Assembly (NCBI GenBank): GCA_902587565.1
Contig: CACILT010000003.1
Coordinates: forward strand, 95,534-159,533
Direction of reading: 5' to 3'
Source: an uncultured Alphaproteobacteria bacterium
Lineage (GTDB): Bacteria > Pseudomonadota > Alphaproteobacteria > HIMB59 > GCA-002718135
DNA: 64,000 nucleotides
The translations under genes were made by a program, and so were the position numbers. Below are positions 1-10,377 of this stretch, one piece after another. Every line of letters begins with the position of its first letter. The stretch's first letter is position 1. The notes beneath the pieces are model-generated. The model saw only the letters and a program-made list of their open reading frames with translations. It had not been told where the DNA came from and searched no databases.

Positions 1-120
1 ATTATCACCTACGAGGCCAACAGATTCGCCTTTCTTAATATCAATAGACACATCTTTAAGTGCTTGTATGCTACCATACCATTTATTTAAGCCTTCACAT
101 TTAATAATTGATTCACTCAT
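1..120 (-). CDS. Sugar ABC transporter ATP-binding protein, N-terminal fragment (truncated by window edge)
   Basis: Reverse strand from ATG at 120 translates MSESIIKCEGLNKWYGSIQALKDVSIDIKKGESVGLVGDN..., the start of an ABC ATPase running into the Walker A region. Confidence 0.85.
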   Translation of the reverse strand, partial: MSESIIKCEGLNKWYGSIQALKDVSIDIKKGESVGLVGDN

Positions 121-130
121 ACGTATTTGA

Positions 131-1111
131 TCATTCCCTCATTTTATTTGCAATTCTTCTAAGATTTGTATTCGATACAACAGCAAAAATCAAAAGTGTA
201 CCTACAGCAAATCTAAACCAGTTTACGTCAAGTCTTGCCATTACAAGACCATTATCCAAAAATTTTAATAAGAATGCACCTACTAGTGCTCCAAATACAG
301 TTCCAATTCCACCAAATAATGATGCACCACCTATTACTGAAGCGGCGATGGCTTGAAGTTCATAACCCACACCAACAGAAGGAAACGCTGCTCTTGTTCT
401 TAAAACCATAAAGATACCAGCTAGACCAGCAAGAAAAGAACAAAGTATAAAATTACGTATTTTAACATTATCAGTATTCACACCCATCGCTTTGGCAGCA
501 GCTTGATTTGCTCCAGTTGAATAACACCAGTTCCCATAATTGGATCTGTGAAGATAAAATATGAGAAGAAGAGTAATTAAAACAAACCAAATAAAAGACA
601 TTCTAAATATTGTTCCTGGAATTGGATTAGCGAAAATTGCTCTTAAGTAATACATCTCTTCCATTGGAAAAGTTGGGAAGTCAGCTTTTACAATAACAAT
701 TGCTACACTTCTTACCATAAACATTGTTCCAAGAGTGGCAATAAATGATGGTATTCCAAATTTAATTGTAATTATTGCATTTATATATCCAATAGCGAGG
801 CACATAAGAAGTGCAATCGTAAATGCAAGATGAGCATTTACACCTTCATTGGTCAGAACAACCATCACTACTCCGCTTAGTGCGAAGACCGAACCTACGG
901 AAAGATCAAACTCTCCAGACACCATTAGAATTGTTGCGCCCATTGCAATCAGAGCAATTTCTGGAGATATGGTAAGTAAGACCCTTAGATTTCTAAAATT
1001 TAAAAAATTTTCATTAATAATGTAAAATGTTATCGCAATTACAATAAAAATAGTAAGTGCTGCAAACTCGGGTCTTGATGCTACGTACTTAAAGTATTTT
1101 CTAATGTTCAT
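131..1111 (-). CDS. Sugar ABC transporter permease (RbsC/XylH-type)
   Basis: Multi-TM protein with the conserved 'LMVSGEFDLSVGSVFALSG' and 'IGGASLFGGIGTVFGALVGAFLL' segments of the BPD_transp_2 family. Confidence 0.92.
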   Translation of the reverse strand: MNIRKYFKYVASRPEFAALTIFIVIAITFYIINENFLNFRNLRVLLTISPEIALIAMGATILMVSGEFDLSVGSVFALSGVVMVVLTNEGVNAHLAFTIALLMCLAIGYINAIITIKFGIPSFIATLGTMFMVRSVAIVIVKADFPTFPMEEMYYLRAIFANPIPGTIFRMSFIWFVLITLLLIFYLHRSNYGNWCYSTGANQAAAKAMGVNTDNVKIRNFILCSFLAGLAGIFMVLRTRAAFPSVGVGYELQAIAASVIGGASLFGGIGTVFGALVGAFLLKFLDNGLVMARLDVNWFRFAVGTLLIFAVVSNTNLRRIANKMRE

Positions 1112-1140
1112 AAACTTTTTTGAAATATAAATATTTTTAG

Positions 1141-1169
1141 TTCAGGGGCAAGAAATTCTTGCCCCTGAA
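1141..1169 (-). terminator. Strong intercistronic stem-loop after the SBP gene (attenuator or 3'-end stabiliser)
   Basis: TTCAGGGGCAAGAA-A-TTCTTGCCCCTGAA, 14-nt perfect inverted repeat between the SBP (ends 1191) and permease (starts 1111). Confidence 0.75.
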
Positions 1170-1190
1170 AAATTAAATTTAAGGAGTTAA

Positions 1191-2165
1191 TTATCTTACT
1201 CCCATTTTTGAATATTCTTCAAGAGCTGCCATGTCTTCAGCATGAAGCATTAGTGCACCAGTGTCTACACTCCAGTTTCCTAATCCATATTTATCTCTTA
1301 AAAAGAATTGAACAACAGGTAAATATCCTTGAAGATATGGTTGCTGATCAACAGTAGCATGACACCATCCTTCTTTTAGACACTCAACAACACTTGGAAC
1401 AACGTCAAAACCACCGATGATTACATCGCCTTTATTATATCCGTTTTCTTCCAAAGCTATTGCAAGGTCTGGTCCCCATAATCCAGAAGAAACATAAACA
1501 TTAGTTTGAGGATTAGCTAAAATATATGCAGAAGCTCTGTTCATAACATCTTCAGCGTATCCAACATCAAGTTTTTCATATGTTATATCTCTGTCAGGAT
1601 TTGCAGCAGCAAATTCCTTGATCCAATCTTCTTCACCACTAGTTCTCATTTCAGACCATACTTGACCAGGTGCATTAACACCTATTAAAATATGCATAGG
1701 TCCTTCTTGAGGTAAAAATCTTTTGTTAAGATCTACCATTAAATTGTAACCAGCTGTTCTTAAGCTTTGTCCAATATATGCTTGTCTTTCGTTAGGACTA
1801 TTTGCATCATCAATATTAAATGAAATTACATTAATACCTTGAGCTAAAGCATCTTTTACTGGATCATCCCAAGTAGTTTCATCGTATATTGTTGTTGCAA
1901 TACCGTCAGCACCTGCAGCTATAGCAGCGTTGAAGTTAGCAATTTCCTCACCGATGTTTCCATCTTCTGATTGTAGATATACCATCTGACAATCAGCGTC
2001 ATAAAGTTCACAAGCGTCTTCCATACCGTTTTTAACAGCTTGCCAGAATACACTACTTGCAGCACCAACAGATGCGTGAGTAATAAACATGTATAAAGGC
2101 TTTGCTACTACAGCCGTAGAAACAGTAAGGAAAGCAGCGATTAATAAACTAGATACTATTCTCAT
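1191..2165 (-). CDS. Sugar ABC transporter periplasmic substrate-binding protein (Peripla_BP_4 type)
   Basis: Signal peptide MRIVSSLLIAAFLTVSTAVVAKP, then an RbsB-like fold (ITHASVGAASSVFWQAVKNGMEDA...GADGIATTIYD...). Confidence 0.9.
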   Translation of the reverse strand: MRIVSSLLIAAFLTVSTAVVAKPLYMFITHASVGAASSVFWQAVKNGMEDACELYDADCQMVYLQSEDGNIGEEIANFNAAIAAGADGIATTIYDETTWDDPVKDALAQGINVISFNIDDANSPNERQAYIGQSLRTAGYNLMVDLNKRFLPQEGPMHILIGVNAPGQVWSEMRTSGEEDWIKEFAAANPDRDITYEKLDVGYAEDVMNRASAYILANPQTNVYVSSGLWGPDLAIALEENGYNKGDVIIGGFDVVPSVVECLKEGWCHATVDQQPYLQGYLPVVQFFLRDKYGLGNWSVDTGALMLHAEDMAALEEYSKMGVR

Positions 2166-2286
2166 AATTCCTCCCTTTTGAATTAAATATAAGTAATGTT
2201 AACATGAAAAAATCTAATTAAAAAAGGGTTTTTTTAATATCGAAACTGTATTTTCTCTAGGTTAAAAAAAGTGTGTTTTAGCAAAT

Positions 2287-3285
2287 TTAAATTGTTTGCG
2301 GTATTTTTACAGGAATTTTATAGGATGGATCTTTAGATTGTTTTATTATTGCAGGTATAATTTCTTTATATGCGTCAATTAAGCCATTTTTAGGCTCAGG
2401 AAGTTGGTCTTTAATTAAGTTATGAAGTTTTTTCAAATTGTATGATGGAACCATAGGAAACATGTGGTGCTCCAAATGATATTCCATATGCCAATATAAA
2501 AAACTAAAAACAGGGTTTAACTTAACTGTTCTAACACATAAACGATGATCAGTAACATCATTGGCTAAACCCGCGTGTTGTACAAAATCAAACATATTTC
2601 TGAGCGTGGTTCCATAAACGAAAGGAAGTAATACTAGCATTACTGGTAACCAACTAGAAATATAAACTGAAAAAGCGATTATAAGAAGCCAGATTGATAT
2701 GTGTAATCTTGAGTAAAATCTACATTTTGATCTTTCACTTTCTGGAATACAATCTTTCATAACAGGTGTGGTAATGCCAACTGCATGCTTAATGGTTTCC
2801 CAGTGAAATGAGAGTATTCCCTTAAATATTAACAATAAGTTACCACCAGGTAGATGCATTAATAAAACATAAAAAAGATCAGTTGGTTTTGTAACCTGAA
2901 CTTCATAGTCGTATGGATCTGTATGGAGAGTATAACTATGATGATGAAAATGACTCCATCTCCATCTTATTGGTTCAAAATTATACATAAATGAACCTAC
3001 ATGGTAAAATAATTCATTTAACCACCTAGTCTTAAATGCAGTTCTATGTCCGCATTCATGCCAAACAGGGTTGCATGCCATGAATATATTTCCGTAAATA
3101 AGAAATGCTGGAACAGCCCACCAAGTTCCCCAACTTATGCAGGCTAAATATCCTGATAAAAATAGAAAAAACAACCATGTAAAAACATGTTTTAATCCCT
3201 GGTAATCTGATCTTTTTGTTAATTGCTTGTAGACTTTTTTATCGATCTTACATTTATACCAGTTATCAATATCAAGTTGCTTCAT
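2287..3285 (-). CDS. Membrane fatty acid desaturase family protein
   Basis: Histidine boxes HECGHR, HFHHHS and HLEHHMFP with TM segments. Confidence 0.9.
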   Translation of the reverse strand: MKQLDIDNWYKCKIDKKVYKQLTKRSDYQGLKHVFTWLFFLFLSGYLACISWGTWWAVPAFLIYGNIFMACNPVWHECGHRTAFKTRWLNELFYHVGSFMYNFEPIRWRWSHFHHHSYTLHTDPYDYEVQVTKPTDLFYVLLMHLPGGNLLLIFKGILSFHWETIKHAVGITTPVMKDCIPESERSKCRFYSRLHISIWLLIIAFSVYISSWLPVMLVLLPFVYGTTLRNMFDFVQHAGLANDVTDHRLCVRTVKLNPVFSFLYWHMEYHLEHHMFPMVPSYNLKKLHNLIKDQLPEPKNGLIDAYKEIIPAIIKQSKDPSYKIPVKIPQTI

Positions 3286-3350
3286 CTTTTATATAAGTAG
3301 TTTTAAAACACTCTAATTCTATTACCTACATTAACAAAAATAGAAAACAA

Positions 3351-4499
3351 TTATTTTTTGAGAATGTATTTTACAAAATCATCATGCATTGGTTCAGGTT
3401 TCTGACATGATGTCCTTAGTTCCACTTCAACCTTATAAATAGAAGAAATCATCGCGCATTCAATTATGTCCAATACATGAAGTGCTAGATCGCCATTACA
3501 TCGATGCTTTCTATTATTTTCAATTGCATCTATCATTTCAGCCAATCCAATACCTCTATAGTTTGCTTGTTCAGAAGCCTCGTTGCTTCTCCCACTATGG
3601 TTAATAATATTAGTTTTTCCTAATGGCTTATCTTCAACACTAATATCTTCCCATTCAGAGCCAAATTCACCTGATACAGAAACTGGGCCACCAAACATAT
3701 TTGGATCTGGGACCACTATTGATCCTTTGGAGCCATATAATTCCATATGGTTTCGTCTATGATTTAAAACATCAAAAGATATAAAGCCTTGAACAATTGC
3801 CCTATTTTGAAACTCAATATTAAACATATATGATGTTGGTATATCAACATTAAATGTTTGTCCTTTTTTTGGGCCAGCTTTGTATTTCCTTTTTTCGAAA
3901 AATTTTGCTCCTCTTCCTCTTATATTTTTTGCTGGGCCAAGCAAATTAACAAGTGTTGTAAAAAAATAAGGACCCATATCAATAACTGGTCCACCTCCTT
4001 CTTGAAACCAAGATTCCGGATTAGGATGAAAATCTTGAACGCCAGGAAATGCAAAAATAAAGTTTCCAGTAAGTATTTGACCTACTTCATTATTATCTAT
4101 TATTTTTCTTGCTTGCTGTCCTCCACCACCTAAAAAGGTATCTGGTGCATTACCAATGTACAAACTTTTTTTACTTGCTATGTTTAATAAATCTTTAGCA
4201 TCATCAAATTTTACACTCATAGGTTTTTCACAATAAACATGTTTATTTGCCTCTAAAGCTCTTTTTGAAATTTCATAATGCGCTTGAGGAATTGTAAGAT
4301 TAAGAATTATATCTACATTTTTATCATTTAAAATTTCATCAACAGATAGAGGGATAATATTATACTGCTCAGCTGTTTTTTTAGCTGCATCCAAATTTAT
4401 ATCTGCACAAGCTACAAAATTTATATTATTAAAATATTCCTGAGCTCGAAAATAAGTCTCTGCAATATTTCCACAGCCAATAAGTCCTATATTTTTCAT
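3351..4499 (-). CDS. Gfo/Idh/MocA family NAD(P)-dependent oxidoreductase
   Basis: N-terminal Rossmann IGLIGCGNIAETYF, 'HVYCEKPMS' motif, C-terminal GFO_IDH_MocA domain. Confidence 0.9.
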   Translation of the reverse strand: MKNIGLIGCGNIAETYFRAQEYFNNINFVACADINLDAAKKTAEQYNIIPLSVDEILNDKNVDIILNLTIPQAHYEISKRALEANKHVYCEKPMSVKFDDAKDLLNIASKKSLYIGNAPDTFLGGGGQQARKIIDNNEVGQILTGNFIFAFPGVQDFHPNPESWFQEGGGPVIDMGPYFFTTLVNLLGPAKNIRGRGAKFFEKRKYKAGPKKGQTFNVDIPTSYMFNIEFQNRAIVQGFISFDVLNHRRNHMELYGSKGSIVVPDPNMFGGPVSVSGEFGSEWEDISVEDKPLGKTNIINHSGRSNEASEQANYRGIGLAEMIDAIENNRKHRCNGDLALHVLDIIECAMISSIYKVEVELRTSCQKPEPMHDDFVKYILKK

Positions 4500-4543
4500 A
4501 ACATGTTTCTATAAATCAATTGTAAAAAATGGAATAGTAAAAA

Positions 4544-4570
4544 AAAAGGCCGTAAAAATTACGGCCTTTT
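4544..4570 (-). terminator. Rho-independent terminator/attenuator after the RbsB-like gene
   Basis: AAAAGGCCGTAA-AAA-TTACGGCCTTTT, perfect 12-bp stem followed on the minus strand by a T-tract (plus-strand A-run at about 4539-4547). Confidence 0.88.
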
Positions 4571-4591
4571 AAATTAATTTTTGGCTTTGAC

Positions 4592-5509
4592 CTACATAAA
4601 GTCTGAAGCGTTTTCTTTTGTAACTAATACAGTTCCAGTATCGATATTATCAGGAATACTTTCACCATTAGCTAATTTAAGTGCATTTTCTACACCCATG
4701 TATCCCATGTTATATGAGAATTGAGCAATAGTAGCTGACATTTCACCAGCCATTACACTTGCAGCAGCATCAGGGTTAGCATCAAATCCAACAACTACAA
4801 CATCATCTAACATATCAGCATTTTTTAATGCTTGAATAGCACCAAGACCCATGTTGTCGTTAGAAGCAAAAATTGCTTTAAGATTTGGGTTACCAGTGAT
4901 GATATCTTCAGTTACTGACATACCTTTTGCAGTATCCCAGTCTGCTGGAAGTTCAGCAACGATATTCATGCCACAAGCTTCAAGACCTTTATGAGATCCT
5001 TCAGCTCTATGCTGACCAGTAGTTTGAGTAATCATTCCTTGAAGAATTGCAACATCAGAACCACTTGGAACATTATCACAAATATATTGAGCAGCTAAAG
5101 CAGCGCCATTTATATTGTTTGTTCCAATGAAAGTTACACCTTCATTAATTCCATCAGTATCAATGTATACAACTGGAACACCTGAAGCTATTGCGTCATC
5201 AAGAATTGGCGCAACTGCGTTAGGGTCAGTTGGTGCGATTGCGATACCGTCTACACCTTTTGCAATTTGGTCTTCGATTTGTGCTACTTGAGCCATAACA
5301 TCACTTTCTTGTGGTGGTGAAAGGATGATTAGGTTTACGCCAAACTCTTCAGCAGCATCTTTTGCACCAGCTTCTACTGAAGCCCAAAAAGGGTTTCCAG
5401 CACCTGGTCCTTTAGTACTTAACATTATTGTTTTCGCATGCGATCCTGCAAGAAGACTGCCTGAAAAAAACAATAAAGAAGTAGTAATTAAAGAAATAAA
5501 AAGTTTCAT
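4592..5509 (-). CDS. Ribose-type ABC transporter substrate-binding protein
   Basis: Signal peptide plus RbsB-like 'GAGNPFWASVEAGAKDAAEEFG...DGIAIAPTDPNAV...'. Confidence 0.92.
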   Translation of the reverse strand: MKLFISLITTSLLFFSGSLLAGSHAKTIMLSTKGPGAGNPFWASVEAGAKDAAEEFGVNLIILSPPQESDVMAQVAQIEDQIAKGVDGIAIAPTDPNAVAPILDDAIASGVPVVYIDTDGINEGVTFIGTNNINGAALAAQYICDNVPSGSDVAILQGMITQTTGQHRAEGSHKGLEACGMNIVAELPADWDTAKGMSVTEDIITGNPNLKAIFASNDNMGLGAIQALKNADMLDDVVVVGFDANPDAAASVMAGEMSATIAQFSYNMGYMGVENALKLANGESIPDNIDTGTVLVTKENASDFM

Positions 5510-5596
5510 TTTTCCTCCTAAAATTTTCTTTAATCATTAACAAAAATGAAATTCAAATCAAGAGACTGTTTGTCTTAAAATGATTATTTTTTAATA

Positions 5597-6604
5597 TTAA
5601 GTTCTAGTTGCAAGTTGTCTTCTGAGAACATCTATATACACAGCCAAAATAATAATAGACCCAATAAGAACTTGTTGCCAAAAAACACTAACGTTCATTA
5701 GATTTAAACCATTTCTGAGTATGCCCATGATCATAACTCCAGCAAATACACCTAAGACAGTTCCCCTACCTCCAAAGAAACTTGCTCCACCTATAATAAC
5801 TGCTGCAATTGCATCTAGTTCAGATTGCAAACCAGCATTTGGATAAGCAGAATTTGTTCTACCGGCTAAAATTAAACCGCCAATGCCTGCCAAGAAACCG
5901 CAAAGTGTGTAGACGACAATTAAAATTCGGTCTACATTTATACCTGCTGCTCTTGCCGCTCCCGGGTTGCCTCCAATCGCATAAATCCATTTACCAATTC
6001 TTGTATGATTTAAAAAAATCCAAAAGATAAAAAATATTACAATCATTAAAATTAAACTTGTGGGTATGTACTCTCTTGCCCCTTCTCCAAAGAATGCATC
6101 GAGTTTTATTTTACCATTTCCAATAACTCTTATCTCTTCAGCAAAACCTGTTATAGGAACACCTCCAGAAATAAGGTTCCCAATTCCTCTAAATATATAA
6201 AGCGTGCCAAGCGTCATAATAAATGGATGAGGCATCCGAAGTAAAGTAATACCAATACCATTAAACATACCGCACAAAAATCCAATTGCTGGCGCAACTA
6301 ACATCACAACATACCATGGCATTCCAGCTTTTGATGCTATTGCAAGGCCCATTAAAGATAACATAATAATTGACCCTACAGATAAATCTATCCCTGCAGT
6401 CACAATGACCATAAAAACACCAAGTGCTAACATTGATTGCCAAGAAACTTGTTTAAAAACATTTGTTACATTCCTCCATGATAAAAAAACATCAGGTTGC
6501 AATAAATGTAAGACGGCAATCATTATTAAAATTAGCAATAAGATTCCATATCTTTCAAAAAAAGGAATAAGTCTGACAAATAAAGTTTCTTGATTTTTAT
6601 CCAT
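5597..6604 (-). CDS. Ribose-type ABC transporter permease
   Basis: RbsC-like 'MVIVTAGIDLSVGSIIMLSLM', 'IIGGASFFGGRGTVLGVFAGVMIMG'. ORF runs to 6628, but ATG at 6604 (MDKNQETLF) overlaps the ATPase stop as TAATG and is the likelier start. Confidence 0.92.
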   Translation of the reverse strand: MDKNQETLFVRLIPFFERYGILLLILIMIAVLHLLQPDVFLSWRNVTNVFKQVSWQSMLALGVFMVIVTAGIDLSVGSIIMLSLMGLAIASKAGMPWYVVMLVAPAIGFLCGMFNGIGITLLRMPHPFIMTLGTLYIFRGIGNLISGGVPITGFAEEIRVIGNGKIKLDAFFGEGAREYIPTSLILMIVIFFIFWIFLNHTRIGKWIYAIGGNPGAARAAGINVDRILIVVYTLCGFLAGIGGLILAGRTNSAYPNAGLQSELDAIAAVIIGGASFFGGRGTVLGVFAGVMIMGILRNGLNLMNVSVFWQQVLIGSIIILAVYIDVLRRQLATRT

Positions 6605-7350
6605 TAATCTTTCTTCCCCATGATCCATCCAATTACTTCGTCTCTAGAAGTATTTTTTAATTCTGATTGAGCAAAATTTGTTCCTTGAAATAATGCCATT
6701 ACTCGATCACAAACTGTAAATATATCGTCCATTCTATGACTAATTACTATGACGCTAACACCTAATTTTTTGAGGTTTAAAATTAAATCTAAAACTTTTC
6801 CAACCTCCTTAACGGCGAGTGCAGCTGTTGGTTCATCCATTAATACTATTTTGGCATTAAAAGCTGTAGCTCTAGCAATTGCTACTGCTTGTCTTTGCCC
6901 ACCTGATAATTCTTCTACTTTTTGATCAGCACTCTTTACATTTATTTTTAGTTTAGCAAGATGTTCTTCAGTTAGTTGCTTTCTTTTTTTATGATCCAAA
7001 AAATTGAAAGGCCCAACTTTTCTTGTTGGTTCTCTTCCTAAAAATATATTATCACCAATAGGGAGATTACCAGCAAGTGCTAAATCTTGATAGACCATTT
7101 CTAAGCCTAAATTTTGAGAGTCCCTTGGACTATTTAAAGTTACTTTTTCTTTATCAAAAAAAAGTGATCCTTCACTTGGCTTATATAAACCAGATAAAAC
7201 TTTCATTAATGTAGATTTGCCTGCACCATTATCACCAACAACACCAAGAACCTCACCTTTATTTAGGTGAAGATCTACATTTTGAAGAGCTGTGATTGTT
7301 CCGAAAAATTTTGAAACTGATTTAGCTTCTAGTACTAAGTTATCTGACAT
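6604..7350 (-). CDS. Sugar ABC transporter ATP-binding protein (single ABC domain)
   Basis: Walker A GDNGAGKST, signature LSGGQRQAV, Walker B IVLMDEPTAAL. Confidence 0.93.
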   Translation of the reverse strand: MSDNLVLEAKSVSKFFGTITALQNVDLHLNKGEVLGVVGDNGAGKSTLMKVLSGLYKPSEGSLFFDKEKVTLNSPRDSQNLGLEMVYQDLALAGNLPIGDNIFLGREPTRKVGPFNFLDHKKRKQLTEEHLAKLKINVKSADQKVEELSGGQRQAVAIARATAFNAKIVLMDEPTAALAVKEVGKVLDLILNLKKLGVSVIVISHRMDDIFTVCDRVMALFQGTNFAQSELKNTSRDEVIGWIMGKKD

Positions 7351-7371
7351 AAGTGTGTTTTTAAATAAATT

Positions 7372-8400
7372 TTAATTAATATCAACTGGTTTTGAGCGTA
7401 AATATTTAACAGTTTCTCTCTCAGCTTTTTTACATAATTTAGGTGGTAGGCCTTTTGAAATAAGTTTTAAATCTTGAATTACTAATTCACCCATCTCTTT
7501 AAATGCGCTATCTAGTGCGCCAGCTCTATGTGGAGAAAAAATTACATTTTTAAATTTTCTTAGTTTATGATTTTTAGGAAATGGTTCTTGTGGAAAAACA
7601 TCAATGGCTGCAAAGACATTTCTATTTTTTAAAAAATTAAAAAAATCATCAAAATTTATTATGGCTGCTCTACTCATTAATACAAAGACTGATCCGTCTT
7701 TTATTAATTTAAATTTAGAATTATTAATCATGGATTCATTAGATGAAGTTATAGAAGCTAGAACATAAATAATATCTGCATTTTTCAATAGTGAATTTAA
7801 ATTTGTTGGTTTAACATCAAATTTTTCAATTTCTTTATCAGGAATCCAAGGATCATAGGCAATAATATTATTAGAAAATGCTTTAAGTATAGGTGTAAGT
7901 GATTTTGCTAGATCTCCAAAACCAATTAGACCAAATTTTTTATTTTTTAGTAAAAAATTATTTTGACTTATTGCACCTCCATATTTTTCTTTTTTTAAAA
8001 TAAAATCTGAATGAGCAATATGAATGCTTCTTGCAATTGATAAAGTAAGGCCTACTGCCATTTCAGCAACAGGCTGAGCAAACACTGGAGATGTTGCTAA
8101 AACGTGTATTCCTTTTTTAAAACAATAATCATAATCCATATTGTCCATAAAATTACTCTCTACGTTGAATATTGCTTTAAGCTTAGTTGATTTAGAAATT
8201 ATAGATGATGGTAAGTTTGGTTGTCCGAAAATATAATCTGCATTAGGTAAATTTTTTTTATAAAAATTATTTTTATTTTTGTTTGGTGCAGTAATAAGTT
8301 TAAAATTTTTTTTTAAATATTTTAAATTTGTTTTAGAAAAAAGTAAATCCATTGTTCTTGGATATGGATCTATTAAAATTATTGGCTTGTTTTGAATCAT
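7372..8400 (-). CDS. D-isomer specific 2-hydroxyacid dehydrogenase family protein
   Basis: 'FGLIGFGDLAKSLTPILKAF' NAD-binding motif; 'AAIDVFPQEPFPKNHKLRKFKNVIFSPHRAG' catalytic His region. Confidence 0.85.
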   Translation of the reverse strand: MIQNKPIILIDPYPRTMDLLFSKTNLKYLKKNFKLITAPNKNKNNFYKKNLPNADYIFGQPNLPSSIISKSTKLKAIFNVESNFMDNMDYDYCFKKGIHVLATSPVFAQPVAEMAVGLTLSIARSIHIAHSDFILKKEKYGGAISQNNFLLKNKKFGLIGFGDLAKSLTPILKAFSNNIIAYDPWIPDKEIEKFDVKPTNLNSLLKNADIIYVLASITSSNESMINNSKFKLIKDGSVFVLMSRAAIINFDDFFNFLKNRNVFAAIDVFPQEPFPKNHKLRKFKNVIFSPHRAGALDSAFKEMGELVIQDLKLISKGLPPKLCKKAERETVKYLRSKPVDIN

Positions 8401-8432
8401 GATAATATTAACTTTTAGAAAAAAATTAATTT

Positions 8433-10277
8433 TTATACACCTTTACGTTGTTTATTTTTACCTTCTAAAAATTCTTTAATTGCTGCTTTATTACCTTCCG
8501 TTTTCTCAACTTCAAGTGTTGGACTTTCCCAAAAAGCCGTACCTTCCAACCATTCATAACCATGTGTTTTTATCGAAATAACATAGGTTTTCTCTGATTC
8601 TTTTGCTCTTTTAAACGCTGCTTCAAGCTCAGAAATAGATTTGACAGTTTCACCATTTGCCCCCATACTTTTTGCATGAGCTTCAAAATCAACAAACTGT
8701 ACATTTGTAGCTCTTGCTGCATTTAAATTACAAAGATATTCTTTTCCACCTTTTGCTAGTTGCAATCTATTAATGACCATGTGACCACCATTATCACAAA
8801 TAACAATAATTAATTTTTTATCATATAAAACGGAACTATAGATATCGCTATTTTGTAATAGATATGAACCATCTCCTACAAATACAATTACATCTTGATT
8901 GGGTTTTGCCATTTTGATTCCTAGCGCACCAGATATTTCGTAACTCATGCAACTAAATCCCCATTCAGTTTCAAAAGTGTTTAATTCTTTAGGTTTCCAT
9001 ATTTGCACTACTTCCCCAACTAGTCCTCCTGCTGCAGTTACTACAATATCTGATGGGTCTGAATTTCTATAAACGGCACCTACGGCATGAGCATAAGATG
9101 GTAATTCCTGATTAGTTGGTCCACTCTCTTTAGCAACATATTCATCCCACTTATTTCTTTCCTCTATTGAACGCTGATACCAAACATCAGGTGCCTTCCA
9201 ATCTCCAAGAACTTTAGATAATTCTTGAAGTCCAATTTTTGCATCACTCACAACAGGAGTTGCACGATGTTTAGTAGTATCAAATCTCGAAGTGTTTATT
9301 GATACGAGTTGAAAATTTTCATTTTCAAAATTAGTCCATGAGCCCGTTGTAAAATCACCCAATTTAGTACCTACTGCTAATGCTAGATCTGTATCAGTGG
9401 CAAGATTATTTGATGAGCCTTCTCCAAGACAACCTATAGCACTTATATAGTAAGGATCATCTTTATTCATGCATCCAATACCCATTACGGTTGCGGTTAC
9501 AGGAATATTATGTTTTTTTGCAAAAGCAGAAATTTCCTCTTCAGCTTCTGAATATAAAACACCACCTCCAGATATAATTATGGGTTGTTTAGAATTTTTT
9601 AATTTATCCGCAGCTTTTTGTATTTGATTTGGATCGGGATGAATTCTTCTTATTTCATGAATTCTTTCTTCAAAAAAGATTTCAGGATAATCATACGCTT
9701 CTCCTTGAACATCTTGTGACATTGAAATAACTGCAGGTCCACAATCAGCTGGATCAAGCATCATACTTATAGCTTGTGGTAGAGATGTTAAAATTTGCTC
9801 TGGTCTTGTAATTCTATCAAAGTATTTTGACACTGATTTAAATGAATCATTTTGCGTTTCAGTTGGAGAATTGAAATTTTCAACTTGTTGTAAAACTGGA
9901 TCGGGGAAACGGCTAGAAAATGTATCGCCGGGTAAAAGTAAGATAGGCAATCTGTTACTTAATGCGACGGCTGCTGCAGTAACCATATTAGTTGAACCAG
10001 GCCCCACTGAGGATGTGGCTATAAATATTTGTTTTCTTCGTTTCGCACGTGAGTATGCAATTCCAGTTAGTGCCATATTTTGCTCATGATGCCCTCTGTA
10101 TCCTGGAAGTTCATCTTGAAGTTCTTCCATAGCTTGACCAATGCAAGCAACATTACCATGACCATAAATTCCAAATGCACCAGGAAATAAAGGTTCTTTT
10201 TTTCCATCGATTACAATTTTTTGTACTGTTAAAAATTTAATTAAAGCATGTGAACATGACATTCTAACTGTTTTCAT
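8433..10277 (-). CDS. Thiamine-diphosphate-dependent enzyme, IolD-like (3D-(3,5/4)-trihydroxycyclohexane-1,2-dione hydrolase family)
   Basis: N-term 'FGIYGHGNVACIGQAMEELQDELPGYRGHHEQNMALTGIAYS...'; ThDP motif 'GDGSYLLQNSDIYSSVLYDKKLIIVICDNGG..INRLQ', IolD-like. Confidence 0.82.
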   Translation of the reverse strand: MKTVRMSCSHALIKFLTVQKIVIDGKKEPLFPGAFGIYGHGNVACIGQAMEELQDELPGYRGHHEQNMALTGIAYSRAKRRKQIFIATSSVGPGSTNMVTAAAVALSNRLPILLLPGDTFSSRFPDPVLQQVENFNSPTETQNDSFKSVSKYFDRITRPEQILTSLPQAISMMLDPADCGPAVISMSQDVQGEAYDYPEIFFEERIHEIRRIHPDPNQIQKAADKLKNSKQPIIISGGGVLYSEAEEEISAFAKKHNIPVTATVMGIGCMNKDDPYYISAIGCLGEGSSNNLATDTDLALAVGTKLGDFTTGSWTNFENENFQLVSINTSRFDTTKHRATPVVSDAKIGLQELSKVLGDWKAPDVWYQRSIEERNKWDEYVAKESGPTNQELPSYAHAVGAVYRNSDPSDIVVTAAGGLVGEVVQIWKPKELNTFETEWGFSCMSYEISGALGIKMAKPNQDVIVFVGDGSYLLQNSDIYSSVLYDKKLIIVICDNGGHMVINRLQLAKGGKEYLCNLNAARATNVQFVDFEAHAKSMGANGETVKSISELEAAFKRAKESEKTYVISIKTHGYEWLEGTAFWESPTLEVEKTEGNKAAIKEFLEGKNKQRKGV

Positions 10278-10377
10278 AGGTTCCTCTCACAAATTAGATA
10301 GATATTATTATATTAAAAAAATAATTTAAAGGGTTAAACAATTTATTTTTGTTATATTTTAGAATATAAAATTATTC

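Noticed and set aside
108-356. 82-aa plus-strand ORF
   Set aside because: Antisense to the permease gene.
10352-10369. TTATATT-TTAG-AATATAA inverted repeat upstream of the 10378 dehydrogenase as an operator
   Set aside because: Pure A/T arms in an AT-rich divergent intergenic region; too likely by chance without comparative support.
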